Shown: positions 28,033 to 37,383, numbered from the stretch's first letter. The stretch is 64,000 nucleotides of DNA from Alphaproteobacteria bacterium (GCA_026400815.1 JAPLOI010000077.1:166171-230170); one strand, 5' to 3'. Made by a program: numbers and translations. The notes: generated from the letters alone by a model not told the origin.

Positions 28033-28193
28033 GCGGTGCCTTCCTGGCCTGCGTCACTGTTGAGACCATCAGATTGCGTCCGCGACATGAACGATTGGCT
28101 AACCCGCCCGGATCGGCCACGCGCCGGATTGGAATTCCGCGCCGGGCCGTCTATGTCCTTCCAGTCAAGAAGAACGCCTCACCGGAGCAGAAC

Positions 28194-28763
28194 ATGAGCC
28201 ACGAATCCCTCGACGACCGCCGCCGGGCCCTGGAGGAGGCGTTCTTCGCCAAGCAGGATGCGGTGCTGCGCAAGAAGCTGGCCGAACCCGCCGAGCTGCG
28301 CGCCAAGAAGGATGCCTATTCGGCCGTCTCCGGCATCACCGACGAAGCGGTGCTGGACGCGCTGGCGAAGCTGGATGTCACGCCGGAAACCCTCGCCGCC
28401 CTCTCCCTGGTGCCGCTGGTGGCGGTGGCCTGGGCCGATGGCAGCATCGCTGCCAAGGAGCGTGCGGCAGTGCTGCGCGCAGCCGGCGAAACCGGGCTCA
28501 CCGCCGGCGCGCCGGGCCACGCGATGCTGGAAACCTGGCTGCAATCCGCCCCGCCGGCCTCGCTGGTGGAAAGCTGGAAGGGCTACATCGCCGCCATCAC
28601 CGACGGCATGGACCACGCCGCCCGCCGCGCGCTGCAGGCCCCGGTGATGGACCGCGCCCGCCAGGTCGCCCTGGCCGCCGGCGGCTTCCTGGGTATCGGC
28701 CTGAAGATGTCCGACTCCGAAGAGAAGATGCTGAACGAACTGTCCAAGGCCTTCGGCGTCTAG
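28194..28763 (+). CDS. Conserved protein, possibly TerB-like fold
   Basis: The 189-residue protein is helical, starting MSHESLDDRRRALEEAFF. A central stretch, LVAVAWADGSIAAKERAAV, resembles the metal-binding AWADG...E pattern of TerB (tellurite resistance) proteins. There are no membrane segments or signal peptide. I do not recognise a named family with certainty. It is followed closely by a LysR regulator gene on the same strand. Confidence 0.7.
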   Translation: MSHESLDDRRRALEEAFFAKQDAVLRKKLAEPAELRAKKDAYSAVSGITDEAVLDALAKLDVTPETLAALSLVPLVAVAWADGSIAAKERAAVLRAAGETGLTAGAPGHAMLETWLQSAPPASLVESWKGYIAAITDGMDHAARRALQAPVMDRARQVALAAGGFLGIGLKMSDSEEKMLNELSKAFGV

Positions 28764-28787
28764 GCAGCTGACGAAAGGGCGCGCGCC

Positions 28788-29684
28788 GTGGACCGGCTGC
28801 GCGCCCTGCGCCTGTTTCTCCGCATCGCCGAAAGCGGCAGCATCACCGGCGCCGGCCGCGCCATGGGGCTATCGCGCACCGCCGCCTCCAAGGCCCTGGC
28901 CGAGCTCGAATCGGCCCTCGCCCTGCGTCTGGTCGATCGCACCACCCGCCACGCCACGGCAACCGAAGCCGGCCGCATCCTGCAGGCCCGTCTAGGGCCC
29001 GTGCTGGGCGAGCTCGACGCCGCCGTGGAACACGCCCGCACCCGGCACGACGAGCCCGCCGGGGTGCTGCGCGTCGTCGCCCGCCGCTCCTTCGCGCTCC
29101 GCCACGTGGTGCCCCATCTGGCCGCCTTCCGCGCCGCCTGCCCCGCGGTGGAACTCGACCTCACCCTCACCGAGGCACCCGGGCTAGCACCGACGGACGG
29201 CGTGGACGTGGCAATCCGTCTGGGCATCCCAGCCGAGAAATCCTTCGTCAGCCACCGCCTCGCCGATGGCGCCCGCGTGCTCTGCGCCGCCCCGTCCTAC
29301 CTCGCCTCTCGCCCGGCGCCTTCTCGCCCCGAAGACCTCGCCAGCCACGATTGCCTCGGCTACCGCCGCGAAGCCGAGCCGGTGATCTGGCGCGCCGAAG
29401 GCCCCGCCGGCACCCACCGCCTGCTGGTCCACGGCCCCCTGCGCGCCAATAGCGGCGAGGCGCTGCGGCTCGCCGCCCTCGATGGCCTCGGGCTCGCCCT
29501 GCTGCCCACCTGGATGGTCGCCGACGACCTCGCCACCTTCCGCCTGCTGCCACTCCTCCAGGAATACAGCATGTCGCCACTGGGCTACGACGAGCCGATC
29601 TGCGCCGTCCACGCCGCCGCTCCCCGCGTGCCCGCCAAGATCACCACCTTCATCGCCCATCTCCGCGCGTTCTGGCCGGATTGA
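28788..29684 (+). CDS. LysR-family transcriptional regulator
   Basis: The 298-residue regulator has an N-terminal winged helix-turn-helix (LRLFLRIAESGSITGAGRAM, then ASKALAELE) and a C-terminal periplasmic-binding-like effector domain starting near residue 95. The start is GTG at 28788. The TauD-like dioxygenase gene begins 87 bp after its stop on the same strand, so control of that gene is plausible. The gap contains two copies of AATCGGGGA, which could be part of an operator, but this is weak evidence. Confidence 0.92.
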   Translation: MDRLRALRLFLRIAESGSITGAGRAMGLSRTAASKALAELESALALRLVDRTTRHATATEAGRILQARLGPVLGELDAAVEHARTRHDEPAGVLRVVARRSFALRHVVPHLAAFRAACPAVELDLTLTEAPGLAPTDGVDVAIRLGIPAEKSFVSHRLADGARVLCAAPSYLASRPAPSRPEDLASHDCLGYRREAEPVIWRAEGPAGTHRLLVHGPLRANSGEALRLAALDGLGLALLPTWMVADDLATFRLLPLLQEYSMSPLGYDEPICAVHAAAPRVPAKITTFIAHLRAFWPD

Positions 29685-29771
29685 TGCCCAATCGGGGACA
29701 GTGAGTTCCCAAGTTTCCATCTAGTCCCGAAATCGGGGAATCTGGCACTGAGGTGGCCAGGGAGAACCGCC

Positions 29772-30605
29772 ATGCTCACCATTGAACCAAAGGGCCCGCT
29801 ACTGGGCGCCACCATCACCGGGATCAACCTCCGCGCCGGGCTCACGCCAGCCGAAGCAGAGGCCCTGCGCGAAGCCATCGCACGCCATTCCGTGCTGCAC
29901 CTGCCCAACCAGGCCGTGGACGACGCCGCCCAGGTCACCTTCTCCGAACTCTTCGGCAAGCTGGAATCCACCCGCGCCGGGGCAGATGGCGAGGGCAGCA
30001 AGCTCATCGTGCTCACCAATATCGGCCCCGACGGCACGCTCGCCGCCCCCACCGCCCGCCAGGTGCTCAACAACCGCGCCAACCAGTCCTGGCACCACGA
30101 CAGCAGCTTCAAGCCCGTGCCGGCCCGGCTCTCGATCCTCTCGGCCCGCGAAATCCCCTCGGCCGGTGGCAACACCGAATTCGCCAGCATGCGCGCTGCC
30201 TTCGCCGCCCTGGCCCCCACGGAACAGGCGCAGCTGCACCCCCTCCAGGCCGTCCACGACTTCACCTGGTCCCGCCGCCGCGTCGACCCCGCGCTGGTCA
30301 CAGAGGCCGAAGCCGCCGCAAACCCGCCCGTGCGCCAGCCCGTCATCCGGTCGGAAAACCCAAACGGCCCCGCCCTCTACCTCGGCGCCCATGCCCGCGC
30401 GATCGAAGGTTGGGACGAAGCCGAAAGCCGGGCCCTCATCGAACGCCTGGTGGCCTTCGCCAACCAGCCGCACTTCGTGTATTCCCACCGCTGGGCACCG
30501 GGCGACATGCTGGTGTGGGACAACCGCGCCGTCATGCATCGCGCCACCCCGTTTGCCGCCAGCGGCGAGCGGCGGCGGATGGTGCGAACCACGGTGGCAG
30601 GCTGA
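29772..30605 (+). CDS. TauD/TfdA-family Fe(II)/2-oxoglutarate dioxygenase
   Basis: The 277-residue enzyme carries the facial triad of the TauD family: WHHD with H108 and D110, and the distal histidine near 256 in VMHRATPF, followed by an arginine for 2-oxoglutarate. GGGAGAACCGCC precedes the ATG. Family members hydroxylate substrates such as taurine, 2,4-D or sulfate esters to release the anionic group. It stands between a LysR regulator and a cupin gene that starts 11 bp downstream. Confidence 0.9.
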   Translation: MLTIEPKGPLLGATITGINLRAGLTPAEAEALREAIARHSVLHLPNQAVDDAAQVTFSELFGKLESTRAGADGEGSKLIVLTNIGPDGTLAAPTARQVLNNRANQSWHHDSSFKPVPARLSILSAREIPSAGGNTEFASMRAAFAALAPTEQAQLHPLQAVHDFTWSRRRVDPALVTEAEAAANPPVRQPVIRSENPNGPALYLGAHARAIEGWDEAESRALIERLVAFANQPHFVYSHRWAPGDMLVWDNRAVMHRATPFAASGERRRMVRTTVAG

Positions 30606-30616
30606 GGACACGAACG

Positions 30617-30946
30617 ATGCAGATGAACGACATCCCCTTCGGCACCACGGACTGGTCCGCCGTGCCGCGCACCGAGCACCCCGGCGAAACCGGCATGGCG
30701 CATTGGCGCACGCACCAGTTCGGCGCCATCCGGGTACGCATGGTCGAATATTCCGCCGGCTACCTGGCCGATCACTGGTGCGAGAAGGGCCACATCCTGC
30801 TCTGCCTCTCCGGCGAGCTGGAAACCGAACTCGCCGACGGCTCCGTCGCCATCCTCACCCCCGGCATGAGCTACCAGGTCGCCGACGGCGCCATGGCCCA
30901 TCGCAGCCGCACCAAGGTGACGACCACGCTGTTCATCGTGGATTGA
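30617..30946 (+). CDS. DHCW-motif-type cupin protein
   Basis: The 109-residue protein forms a small single-domain cupin. It has MQMNDIPFGTTDWS at the start, YLADHWCEKGHILLCLSGELETEL in two consecutive beta-barrel pieces, and PGMSYQVADGAMAHRS as the second cupin motif. I recognise the family as small DHCW-motif cupins of unknown function. It lies 11 bp after the TauD-like gene, suggesting co-expression. Confidence 0.82.
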   Translation: MQMNDIPFGTTDWSAVPRTEHPGETGMAHWRTHQFGAIRVRMVEYSAGYLADHWCEKGHILLCLSGELETELADGSVAILTPGMSYQVADGAMAHRSRTKVTTTLFIVD

Positions 30947-30956
30947 GGCGCCGCCG

Positions 30957-31793
30957 TCAGGCCTGAACGGTGGCCTCCATGCACAGCGCGCCATCGTCCC
31001 GCCGGATCCACAGCTTGGCACCCCCGGCCTCCGGCGTGCCATGCACCGTGAACCTCGTCGTATCGAACACCGGCGACAACGCCCGGAAATTGAAGGATTT
31101 CACCGTCCGAGCATCATGGCGCGCGAACAGATCCAGCAACAACGTCGCCAGCAGCGGCCCATGCACGATCAGCCCGGGATAGCCTTCCTCGGTCGTCACA
31201 TAGCGCCGGTCATAATGAATGCGATGCCCGTTGAAGGTCAGCGCGGAATACCGGAACAGCAGCACGTCATCCGGCACGATCGCGCGCCGCCACGCCGACT
31301 CCGCCTCCGCCTGCTTCGGCACCGCCGGCGCCTCCCCGGGGGCCGGCGCATCGCGATACACGATGTCATGCTCCTCGGTGATCGCCACGCCCGCCGCATT
31401 GGCGATCTCATGGCGCACCAGCACGAACACCAGATTGCCCGAACGCCCCGATTTCGCGCTCACATCGGCAATCGTCGAAACCCGCCGCACGTCCTCGCCC
31501 AGAAGCAACGGCGCACCAAAGGTCAACCGCCCCCCGGCCCACATCCGCCGCGGCAACGGCACCGGCGGCAGGAACCCGCCGCGCTTCGGGTGCCCATCCG
31601 CCCCGATCTCCGATTGCCGGGCCCGCGGCAGGAAATACAGCCAGTGCCACAACGGCGGCAGCGCATCGCCCTCGCGCGGCTCCGGATCATCCCGGTCCAG
31701 CGTGGCCGACAAGGCGGCGGGCGGAAACAACCCCAGCCGATCCTCCAGCACTTCCTGGCGGCCGATCCATTCGCGCAGCACGGCGATGTCCAT
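30957..31793 (-). CDS. MaoC/HTD2-type enoyl-CoA hydratase, mesaconyl/itaconyl-CoA hydratase-like
   Basis: The 278-residue protein has two hot-dog halves. The pattern RRMWAGGRLTFGAPL, KSGRSGNLVFVLVRHEI and EEHDIVYRDAP is that of the family that includes mesaconyl-C4-CoA hydratase and itaconyl-CoA hydratase. The second half contains FNGHRIHYDRRY and VHGPLLATLLLDL, with the hydratase histidine and aspartate region. The start at 31793 (MDIAVLREW) matches the family. It converges with the cupin and diverges from the class II aldolase gene. The substrate remains a prediction from family resemblance. Confidence 0.85.
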   Translation of the reverse strand: MDIAVLREWIGRQEVLEDRLGLFPPAALSATLDRDDPEPREGDALPPLWHWLYFLPRARQSEIGADGHPKRGGFLPPVPLPRRMWAGGRLTFGAPLLLGEDVRRVSTIADVSAKSGRSGNLVFVLVRHEIANAAGVAITEEHDIVYRDAPAPGEAPAVPKQAEAESAWRRAIVPDDVLLFRYSALTFNGHRIHYDRRYVTTEEGYPGLIVHGPLLATLLLDLFARHDARTVKSFNFRALSPVFDTTRFTVHGTPEAGGAKLWIRRDDGALCMEATVQA

Positions 31794-31908
31794 GGGCGTC
31801 TCCTCTCGCACACCCGGAAGGGGCAGGGCAGGAGCCACGCTGTCAAGCAGGGTTGCGGCCGGCCGCGAATACTGCTGGCCTGCACCCCATATCTGGGGAG
31901 GATCGGCC

Positions 31909-32712
31909 ATGAACGAGATGATGCGCGAAACCGTGGCGGCCACGGCCACAAGCACCGACACGCGCCCGGTGCGCGAGCAGGTCACCGCCGCCGAATGGCA
32001 GGCCCGCGTGGACCTCGCCGCCTGCTACCGCCTGGTGAACCACTATGGCTGGGATGAGATGGTGGCCAACCACATCTCCGTCTGCGTCCCCGGGGAGGAG
32101 GGCACCTTCCTGCTCAACCCCTACGGCCTGCTCTACGACCAGATGACGGCCTCGTGCTTCGTGAAGGTCAACGCCGCCGGCGAGGTGCTGTTCGATGCCA
32201 CCGGCCTGGGCTGCAACAAGGCCGGCTTCGTCATCCACAGCGCCGTCCACATGGCCCGCCCCGACGCCGCCTGCGTCATCCACACCCACAGCCTCGCCGG
32301 CATGGCCGTCTCCGCCATGAAGGTCGGCCTCCTGCCGCTCGCGCAATCCGCCATGCGCTTCATCGACATCGGCTACCACGAGTTCGAAGGCCCCGCCGTC
32401 CACCTGGAGGAGCGCGAGCGCCTGGTCGCCAACCTCGGCGACCGCGAGGTGATGATCCTGCGCAACCACGGCCTGCTCGTCACCGGCACCTCCATCCCGG
32501 AGGCCTTCAACAACCTGTTCCGCCTGGAACGCGCCTGCGCCCTGCAGGTCATGACCCTGTCCTGCAACACCGAACTGCACATGCCCTCGCAGGAATCGGT
32601 GACCGAGACCAACCGCCTCTTCAAGCCCACCGGCATGCGCCGCCGCGGCCTGCTGGAATGGCCGGCCCTGCTGAAGCGCCTGGACGGGATCGACCCCAGC
32701 TACCGCGACTGA
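31909..32712 (+). CDS. Class II aldolase/adducin-family protein
   Basis: The 267-residue product resembles the zinc-dependent class II aldolases and decarboxylases. It has GWDEMVANHISV, the first metal-binding pair in IHTHSLAGMAVSAM and the third ligand region MILRNHGLLVTG. The family comprises fuculose-phosphate aldolase, ribulose-5-phosphate epimerase and many uncharacterised members, so the reaction is uncertain. It is divergent from the hydratase gene with 115 bp between starts. Confidence 0.9.
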   Translation: MNEMMRETVAATATSTDTRPVREQVTAAEWQARVDLAACYRLVNHYGWDEMVANHISVCVPGEEGTFLLNPYGLLYDQMTASCFVKVNAAGEVLFDATGLGCNKAGFVIHSAVHMARPDAACVIHTHSLAGMAVSAMKVGLLPLAQSAMRFIDIGYHEFEGPAVHLEERERLVANLGDREVMILRNHGLLVTGTSIPEAFNNLFRLERACALQVMTLSCNTELHMPSQESVTETNRLFKPTGMRRRGLLEWPALLKRLDGIDPSYRD

Positions 32713-32721
32713 CCCACGCGC

Positions 32722-33396
32722 GTGCCTTCCACCCCCCATCCTTCGGCGATCGTGTTCGACTGGGACAACACCCTGGTCGACGCCTGGGCCGGAATCGTGG
32801 GCGCCTTGAACGAGGTGTTCCGCGAGTTCGGCCTGCCGCCCTGGACGCTGGAGGAAGGCCGCCAGCGCATCCGCGGATCGATGCGCGAATCGTTCCCGCC
32901 CCTGTTCGGCGACAGGTGGGAGGCGGCCGTGGCCGCCTTCGCCCCCGCCATGGCCCGCGTCCACCTCGATCACCTCGCGGTGCTGCCCGGCACGGTGGCG
33001 ATGCTGGATATTGCGCGCCGCCTGCCGCTCGGAATCGTTTCCAACAAGGCCGGCCCTTTCCTGCGGCGCGAAGTGGAACATCTGGGCTGGCAGCCGCGTT
33101 TCCGCAGTGTCATCGGCGCCGGCGACTGCGCGTCAGACAAGCCACACCCCACTCCGGTCTTGCATGCACTCTCCACGATCGGCGTGCAGCCGGGCCCCTC
33201 GGTGTGGTATATTGGCGATACGGCGCTGGACATGAAAACGGCCCACGCCGCCGGCTGCACCGCGGTGCTGCTGGGCGATGCCGCACACGATGGTGGCCTC
33301 GCCTTGATGCAGGGAAGCGACTGCCCGCCGGGACTTCACTTCGCCGACGCCGATGCGCTGGCCCACTACCTGAAGGAGAACCTGCAGGAGGGGTGA
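32722..33396 (+). CDS. HAD-superfamily phosphatase (Gph-like)
   Basis: The 224-residue protein begins with a GTG and carries HAD motif I as VFDWDNTLVD, motif II in GIVSNKAG and motif IV as IGDTALDM. Its cap region (residues about 20-90) is helical, as in phosphoglycolate phosphatases. The gene lies before hfq and hflX, with about 125 bp to hfq. The exact phosphate ester is unknown. Confidence 0.88.
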   Translation: MPSTPHPSAIVFDWDNTLVDAWAGIVGALNEVFREFGLPPWTLEEGRQRIRGSMRESFPPLFGDRWEAAVAAFAPAMARVHLDHLAVLPGTVAMLDIARRLPLGIVSNKAGPFLRREVEHLGWQPRFRSVIGAGDCASDKPHPTPVLHALSTIGVQPGPSVWYIGDTALDMKTAHAAGCTAVLLGDAAHDGGLALMQGSDCPPGLHFADADALAHYLKENLQEG

Positions 33397-33521
33397 GCGA
33401 GCGGTGAAATGCCCCTTCGCTCGCACGCGGCCGCGCCACGTCCGCCACGGGAAGAAGGGGAAAAGCAACAACACCGCCCGCCGGCAGGTTCCCTGCGGGG
33501 CGCCATTGAAGGATTCCACCT

Positions 33522-33836
33522 GTGGCCAACGAAAAGTCGCAGAACGTTCAGGATGTCTTCCTGAACCACGTGCGCAAGAACAAAACCCCCGTCACCGTCT
33601 TCCTGGTGAACGGCGTCAAGCTCCAGGGCATCATCACCTGGTTCGACAACTTCTCCGTGCTGCTCCGCCGCGATGGCCACACCCAGCTGGTCTACAAGCA
33701 CGCCATCTCCACCGTCATGCCGGGCGCCCCGATCTCGCTGTTCGACGGCCCGAAGGTCGAAAGCGCTGCCGCACCCACCGGCGGCAACACGCTGACCCTG
33801 GGCCATCGGGAGGTAGCCGCTGACCGTGCCGAGTAA
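33522..33836 (+). CDS. hfq: RNA chaperone Hfq
   Basis: The 104-residue protein begins from GTG with [15 protein letters not shown]. It has the Sm1 motif [25 protein letters not shown] and Sm2 [12 protein letters not shown], both of which form the hexameric ring that binds small RNAs and mRNA. It has a 35-residue extension with no strong features. hflX starts 11 bases before its stop in another frame, the usual hfq-hflX arrangement. Confidence 0.98.
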   Translation: MANEKSQNVQDVFLNHVRKNKTPVTVFLVNGVKLQGIITWFDNFSVLLRRDGHTQLVYKHAISTVMPGAPISLFDGPKVESAAAPTGGNTLTLGHREVAADRAE

Positions 33837-35178
33837 GCCTGAAGACGAAGACTTCTTCGAGGATGAGGATCGCCCGGCGCAGGATGGCGCCGGGTGGACC
33901 GCCAAGCCCACCACCGTCATCACCCGCGCAGCCGTCATCCTGCCATGGGAGAAAAGCGGCGATTCCGGCATCCGTGCCGCTGAGGCACGGCTGGCCGAAG
34001 CCGTGGGGCTCGCCGCCTCCATTGGCCTGGTGATCGTCCACACCGCCATATTGCCCCTGCGCGCCCGCCGCCCCGCCACCCTCATGGGGTCCGGCCAGGT
34101 GGAAGCCCAGGCCGTGCCGATCAAGGCGGAGCACGTGGACGTCGCCGTGGTCGATGCCCAGCTCTCGCCGGTCCAGCAGCGCAACCTGGAGAAGGAATGG
34201 GGTTGCAAGGTCATCGACCGCACCGGCCTCATTCTCGATATCTTCGGCGAACGCGCCCGCACCCGCGAAGGCGCGCTGCAGGTCGAACTCGCCCATCTGG
34301 AATACCAGCGCTCCCGCCTCGTCCGCTCCTGGACCCATCTGGAACGCCAGCGCGGCGGCTTCGGCTTCCTCGGCGGCCCCGGCGAAACCCAGATCGAGGC
34401 CGACCGTCGGCTGATCGGCGACCGCATCGTGCGCCTCAAGCGCGAACTGGAGCAGGTGCGCCGCACCCGCGGCCTGCACCGTAGCGCCCGCAAGCGCGTG
34501 CCGTACCCCATCGTCGCCCTGGTTGGCTACACCAATGCCGGAAAATCAACGCTGTTCAACGCGATGACCGGGGCTGAGGTGATGGCCCGCGACCAGCTCT
34601 TCGCCACGCTGGATCCCACCATGCGCGGCCTCAAGCTGCCCAGCGGCCGGCAGGTCATCCTGTCCGATACCGTGGGCTTCATCAGCGAACTCCCCACCGA
34701 ACTCGTCGCCGCCTTCCGCGCCACGCTGGAAGAAGTCGCCGAAGCCGACGTGATCCTCCACATCCGAGACATCGCCCACCCCGACAGCCCCGCCCAGCGC
34801 GCCGACGTGATCGCGGTGCTCGAAGGCATGGTGAAGGAAGGCACGCTGGATGAGGCCTGGACCTCGCGCAGCATCGAGGTGCTGAACAAGGCGGATCTCA
34901 TGGGCGGCGTCGATGCCGTGTCGATCCGCCCCAACTGCATCGCCGTCTCCGCCGTCACCGGCGAGGGGATCGATGCGCTGAAGGCGGAGATCGACCGCCG
35001 CGTCTCCACCGGCATGGAAGTCGCCCGCTACGACCTGCCGCACCAGGATGGCCAACGCCTCGCCTGGCTCTACCAGCACGGCGAAGTGGTGGCGCGCGAC
35101 GATGGCGAGGAAACGGTCCAGGTCACCGTCCGCCTGCGCCCGGAAGACCGCGCCCGTTTCGAAAGGCTCGACCGATGA
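33826..35178 (+). CDS. hflX: Ribosome-associated GTPase HflX
   Basis: The 450-residue GTPase has the N-terminal HflX domain with [19 protein letters not shown] and a G domain with GYTNAGKST (G1) and [12 protein letters not shown] (G3). NKAD is the G4 motif. HflX is a ribosome-splitting or rescue GTPase, used for example under heat stress. A GTG at 33826 is the start, overlapping hfq by 11 bases. The next gene starts with an ATGA overlap, so hfq, hflX and the inositol-phosphatase-family gene form an operon. Confidence 0.96.
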   Translation: MPSKPEDEDFFEDEDRPAQDGAGWTAKPTTVITRAAVILPWEKSGDSGIRAAEARLAEAVGLAASIGLVIVHTAILPLRARRPATLMGSGQVEAQAVPIKAEHVDVAVVDAQLSPVQQRNLEKEWGCKVIDRTGLILDIFGERARTREGALQVELAHLEYQRSRLVRSWTHLERQRGGFGFLGGPGETQIEADRRLIGDRIVRLKRELEQVRRTRGLHRSARKRVPYPIVALVGYTNAGKSTLFNAMTGAEVMARDQLFATLDPTMRGLKLPSGRQVILSDTVGFISELPTELVAAFRATLEEVAEADVILHIRDIAHPDSPAQRADVIAVLEGMVKEGTLDEAWTSRSIEVLNKADLMGGVDAVSIRPNCIAVSAVTGEGIDALKAEIDRRVSTGMEVARYDLPHQDGQRLAWLYQHGEVVARDDGEETVQVTVRLRPEDRARFERLDR

Positions 35179-36002
35179 CAACCCTCACCCGCATCGATGC
35201 CCTGCGCGTGGCCGCCATCCTGCGCGCGGCCGCGGCGGCGGAGATCACCCCGCGCTGGCGCAAGCTCGCCACCGGGCAGGTGCGCGCCAAGACCGGCCCG
35301 CTGGATCTCGTCACCGACGCCGACGAAGCCGCCGAACGCGTGATCGAGGCCGCCCTCCTGCGCGCCTTCCCCGGCTGCGCCATTGTCGGCGAGGAAGCCG
35401 CCTCCGCCGACGAGTCGGTGCTCAAGCGCCTCAAGGGCGCCGAACTGGCCTTCGTGATCGACCCGGTGGACGGCACCGCCAACTATGCCGCCGGCCTGCC
35501 GCTGTTCGGCTGCATGGCCGCCGCCGTGGTGCGCGGTGAAGTGGCACTCGCCGTGATCCACGATCCCCTGGGCGACGACAGCGCCATTGCCGTGCGCGGC
35601 GAAGGCGCCTTCACCCTGGCCGCCGACGGGCAGGAAGCCGCAATGCAGGTCGCGGCCCCCGTCCCGCTCGCGGAAATGAGCGGCTGCGCCAGCTGGCGCT
35701 ACCTGCCGGAACCCCAGCGCCGCCGCGTCCATGCCGGGCTGCTCGATGTCGCCGCCAGCATGTCCTACCGCTGCGCTGCCCACGAATACCGCCTCGCCGC
35801 CGGCGGCCACGTGCATTTCCTGCAATATGGCCGCCTCTACCCCTGGGACCACGCGCCGGGCTGGCTGCTGCACAAGGAGGCCGGCGGCTACTCGCGCCGC
35901 TTCAACGGGTCCGAGTATGATCCCACGGAAACCGGCGGCGGGCTGATCTGCGCGCCAGACCGCGCCAGCTGGGAAGCCCTGCACGCCGCCCTGGTCGCCT
36001 AG
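35175..36002 (+). CDS. Inositol-monophosphatase-family phosphatase
   Basis: The 275-residue product has the family metal sites: the GEEA region, DPVDGTANYA and WDHAPGWLLHKEAGG. Members dephosphorylate inositol phosphate, histidinol phosphate or 3'-phosphoadenylate; the sequence alone does not decide. ATGA overlap with hflX shows coupling. A histidinol-phosphatase role (hisN type) is possible but no other his gene is in the window. Confidence 0.9.
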   Translation: MTTLTRIDALRVAAILRAAAAAEITPRWRKLATGQVRAKTGPLDLVTDADEAAERVIEAALLRAFPGCAIVGEEAASADESVLKRLKGAELAFVIDPVDGTANYAAGLPLFGCMAAAVVRGEVALAVIHDPLGDDSAIAVRGEGAFTLAADGQEAAMQVAAPVPLAEMSGCASWRYLPEPQRRRVHAGLLDVAASMSYRCAAHEYRLAAGGHVHFLQYGRLYPWDHAPGWLLHKEAGGYSRRFNGSEYDPTETGGGLICAPDRASWEALHAALVA

Positions 36003-36019
36003 TTTTTCGGAGCCCCATC

Positions 36020-36592
36020 ATGGCCGCCACCGTCTTCCTGATCCGCCACGGTCAGTCCACCTTCAACGCGCATTACGAGGCGCATGGGGTTGATCCCGGC
36101 CATGTCGATTCCCGCCTCACCGAGCTCGGCCACCGCCAGGCCGCCGAGGCGCGGGACCGCATGGCCGCCCTGATGGCCGAGATCGGCCGGCCGGAGCTGG
36201 TCATCTCCACGCCACTTACCCGGGCCCTGCAAACCACCCAGGCCATCTTCGGCGGCACCGGCGTGCCCGTGGAAGTCACCTGCAAGCACCGCGAGATGCT
36301 GGAGGCCTTCTGCGATGTCGGCCGCTCCCCGCGCGAACTGGCAGAGGAATTCCCCGGCCTCAAGTTCGACCACCTGGACGACCCCTGGTGGCACAACGGC
36401 CCGCTGAACGAGCTTGGCCTGCCGATCGAACCGCACGAGGTCTTCCACGGCCGCGTCACCCATTTCGGCCAGTTTCTCGCCGAACACCCCAACGCCACCG
36501 TCGCCGTCGTCGGCCACGGCACCTTCTTCCGCCAGCTCACCGGCCGCGGCTTCGCCAATTGCGAGATCGTGCCCTGGAGCCCGGGGGCCTGA
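36020..36592 (+). CDS. Histidine phosphatase superfamily (phosphoglycerate-mutase-like)
   Basis: The 190-residue protein has the phosphohistidine motif LIRHGQST near the N-terminus, an arginine in STPLTRALQT and the second histidine in VVGHGTFFRQLTGRGF. It is a cofactor-independent-type phosphatase of the PhoE/GpmB group and could remove phosphate from small metabolites. It follows the inositol-phosphatase-family gene by 17 bp. Confidence 0.92.
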   Translation: MAATVFLIRHGQSTFNAHYEAHGVDPGHVDSRLTELGHRQAAEARDRMAALMAEIGRPELVISTPLTRALQTTQAIFGGTGVPVEVTCKHREMLEAFCDVGRSPRELAEEFPGLKFDHLDDPWWHNGPLNELGLPIEPHEVFHGRVTHFGQFLAEHPNATVAVVGHGTFFRQLTGRGFANCEIVPWSPGA

Positions 36593-36745
36593 TCCCACCC
36601 CGCGCAATGGTCGGCTCGTCCATCCATCGCGCGGCCCCACCCATCCCATCCATCACGCCGCTCACGGCCGGCCGCCGCATGAAGCGGGGCCTGCACAGGG
36701 CCGGGGCAGGGCGCCCATGCTAGGAAAATAAATTTCCGGCAGCCC

Positions 36746-36774
36746 TTGCATCGGCCGTTTTATCGCATTATCTA
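36746..36774 (+). promoter_or_regulatory. Candidate sigma-70 promoter upstream of the conserved hypothetical at 36781
   Basis: TTGCAT and TATCTA are separated by exactly 17 bases in an A/T-rich patch. The predicted start of transcription, near 36781, coincides with the GTG start codon, so the message may be leaderless. The rest of the 36593-36780 gap holds no clear feature. Confidence 0.45.
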
Positions 36775-36780
36775 ACTAAC

Positions 36781-37383
36781 GTGTTATCCCTTTCGGGCCA
36801 CCTCACCCACATCGTCGCGACCATCCGCGCCGCCATCGGTCTTCTCATCGCGCCCGGAGCGGCGCGGGAGTCGCACGCCCAGATGGTGCAGAAGCTGTTC
36901 AACCGCGTCGGCCGCGCAGTCCGCCTCTTCGCGCGGCTGTACGACCTCTGGCGCGCCAACCGCCTCCCGGCCCCGCGCGCCCCCCGCGCCGGCACGGCGA
37001 AGGCCCAACCCGCGCCCACGCGCCCGCTCCCCCCGCCGATCCCGCGCGCCAAGGGCTGGTTCATGAACGCCGGCCGGCACCATGCAGGCCTCGCGCATTT
37101 CCAGCTCAACGCCTTCCTGGCGCGCGCAGATCTCCCGGAATTCCTCGCCGCCGTCCCCCAGGCCGGCCGCTATCTGCGCCCGCTCTGCCGCCTGCTGGCC
37201 GTCCCGCAGTCGGATTTCCTCGCTTTGCCGCCCCGTCCCCGCCGCAAGCGCACCCCGCGCCCGCGCGCAACCCGCCAACCGAACCTGCGCAACCCGCAGC
37301 TCCCGCCCGGCGACCCGCCCTTTCGCCCCTATGTCCTTGCCGCCGCGCGCTATTTCCGAAAAAGATACGGCGAGAACCGGTAG
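36781..37383 (+). CDS. Conserved hypothetical basic protein
   Basis: The frame from a GTG at 36781 codes for 200 residues. After a hydrophobic first segment (residues 8-26) the protein has KLFNRVGRAVRLFARLYDLW, a proline/arginine-rich linker, a central segment AGRYLRPLCRLLAVP and a very basic tail. It has no catalytic motif I can name. Third-position GC is high throughout, as expected for a real gene. An ATG at 36883 with GGGAG upstream is an alternative start and gives 166 residues. Similar proteins of unknown function seem familiar to me from Acetobacteraceae. Confidence 0.6.
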   Translation: MLSLSGHLTHIVATIRAAIGLLIAPGAARESHAQMVQKLFNRVGRAVRLFARLYDLWRANRLPAPRAPRAGTAKAQPAPTRPLPPPIPRAKGWFMNAGRHHAGLAHFQLNAFLARADLPEFLAAVPQAGRYLRPLCRLLAVPQSDFLALPPRPRRKRTPRPRATRQPNLRNPQLPPGDPPFRPYVLAAARYFRKRYGENR

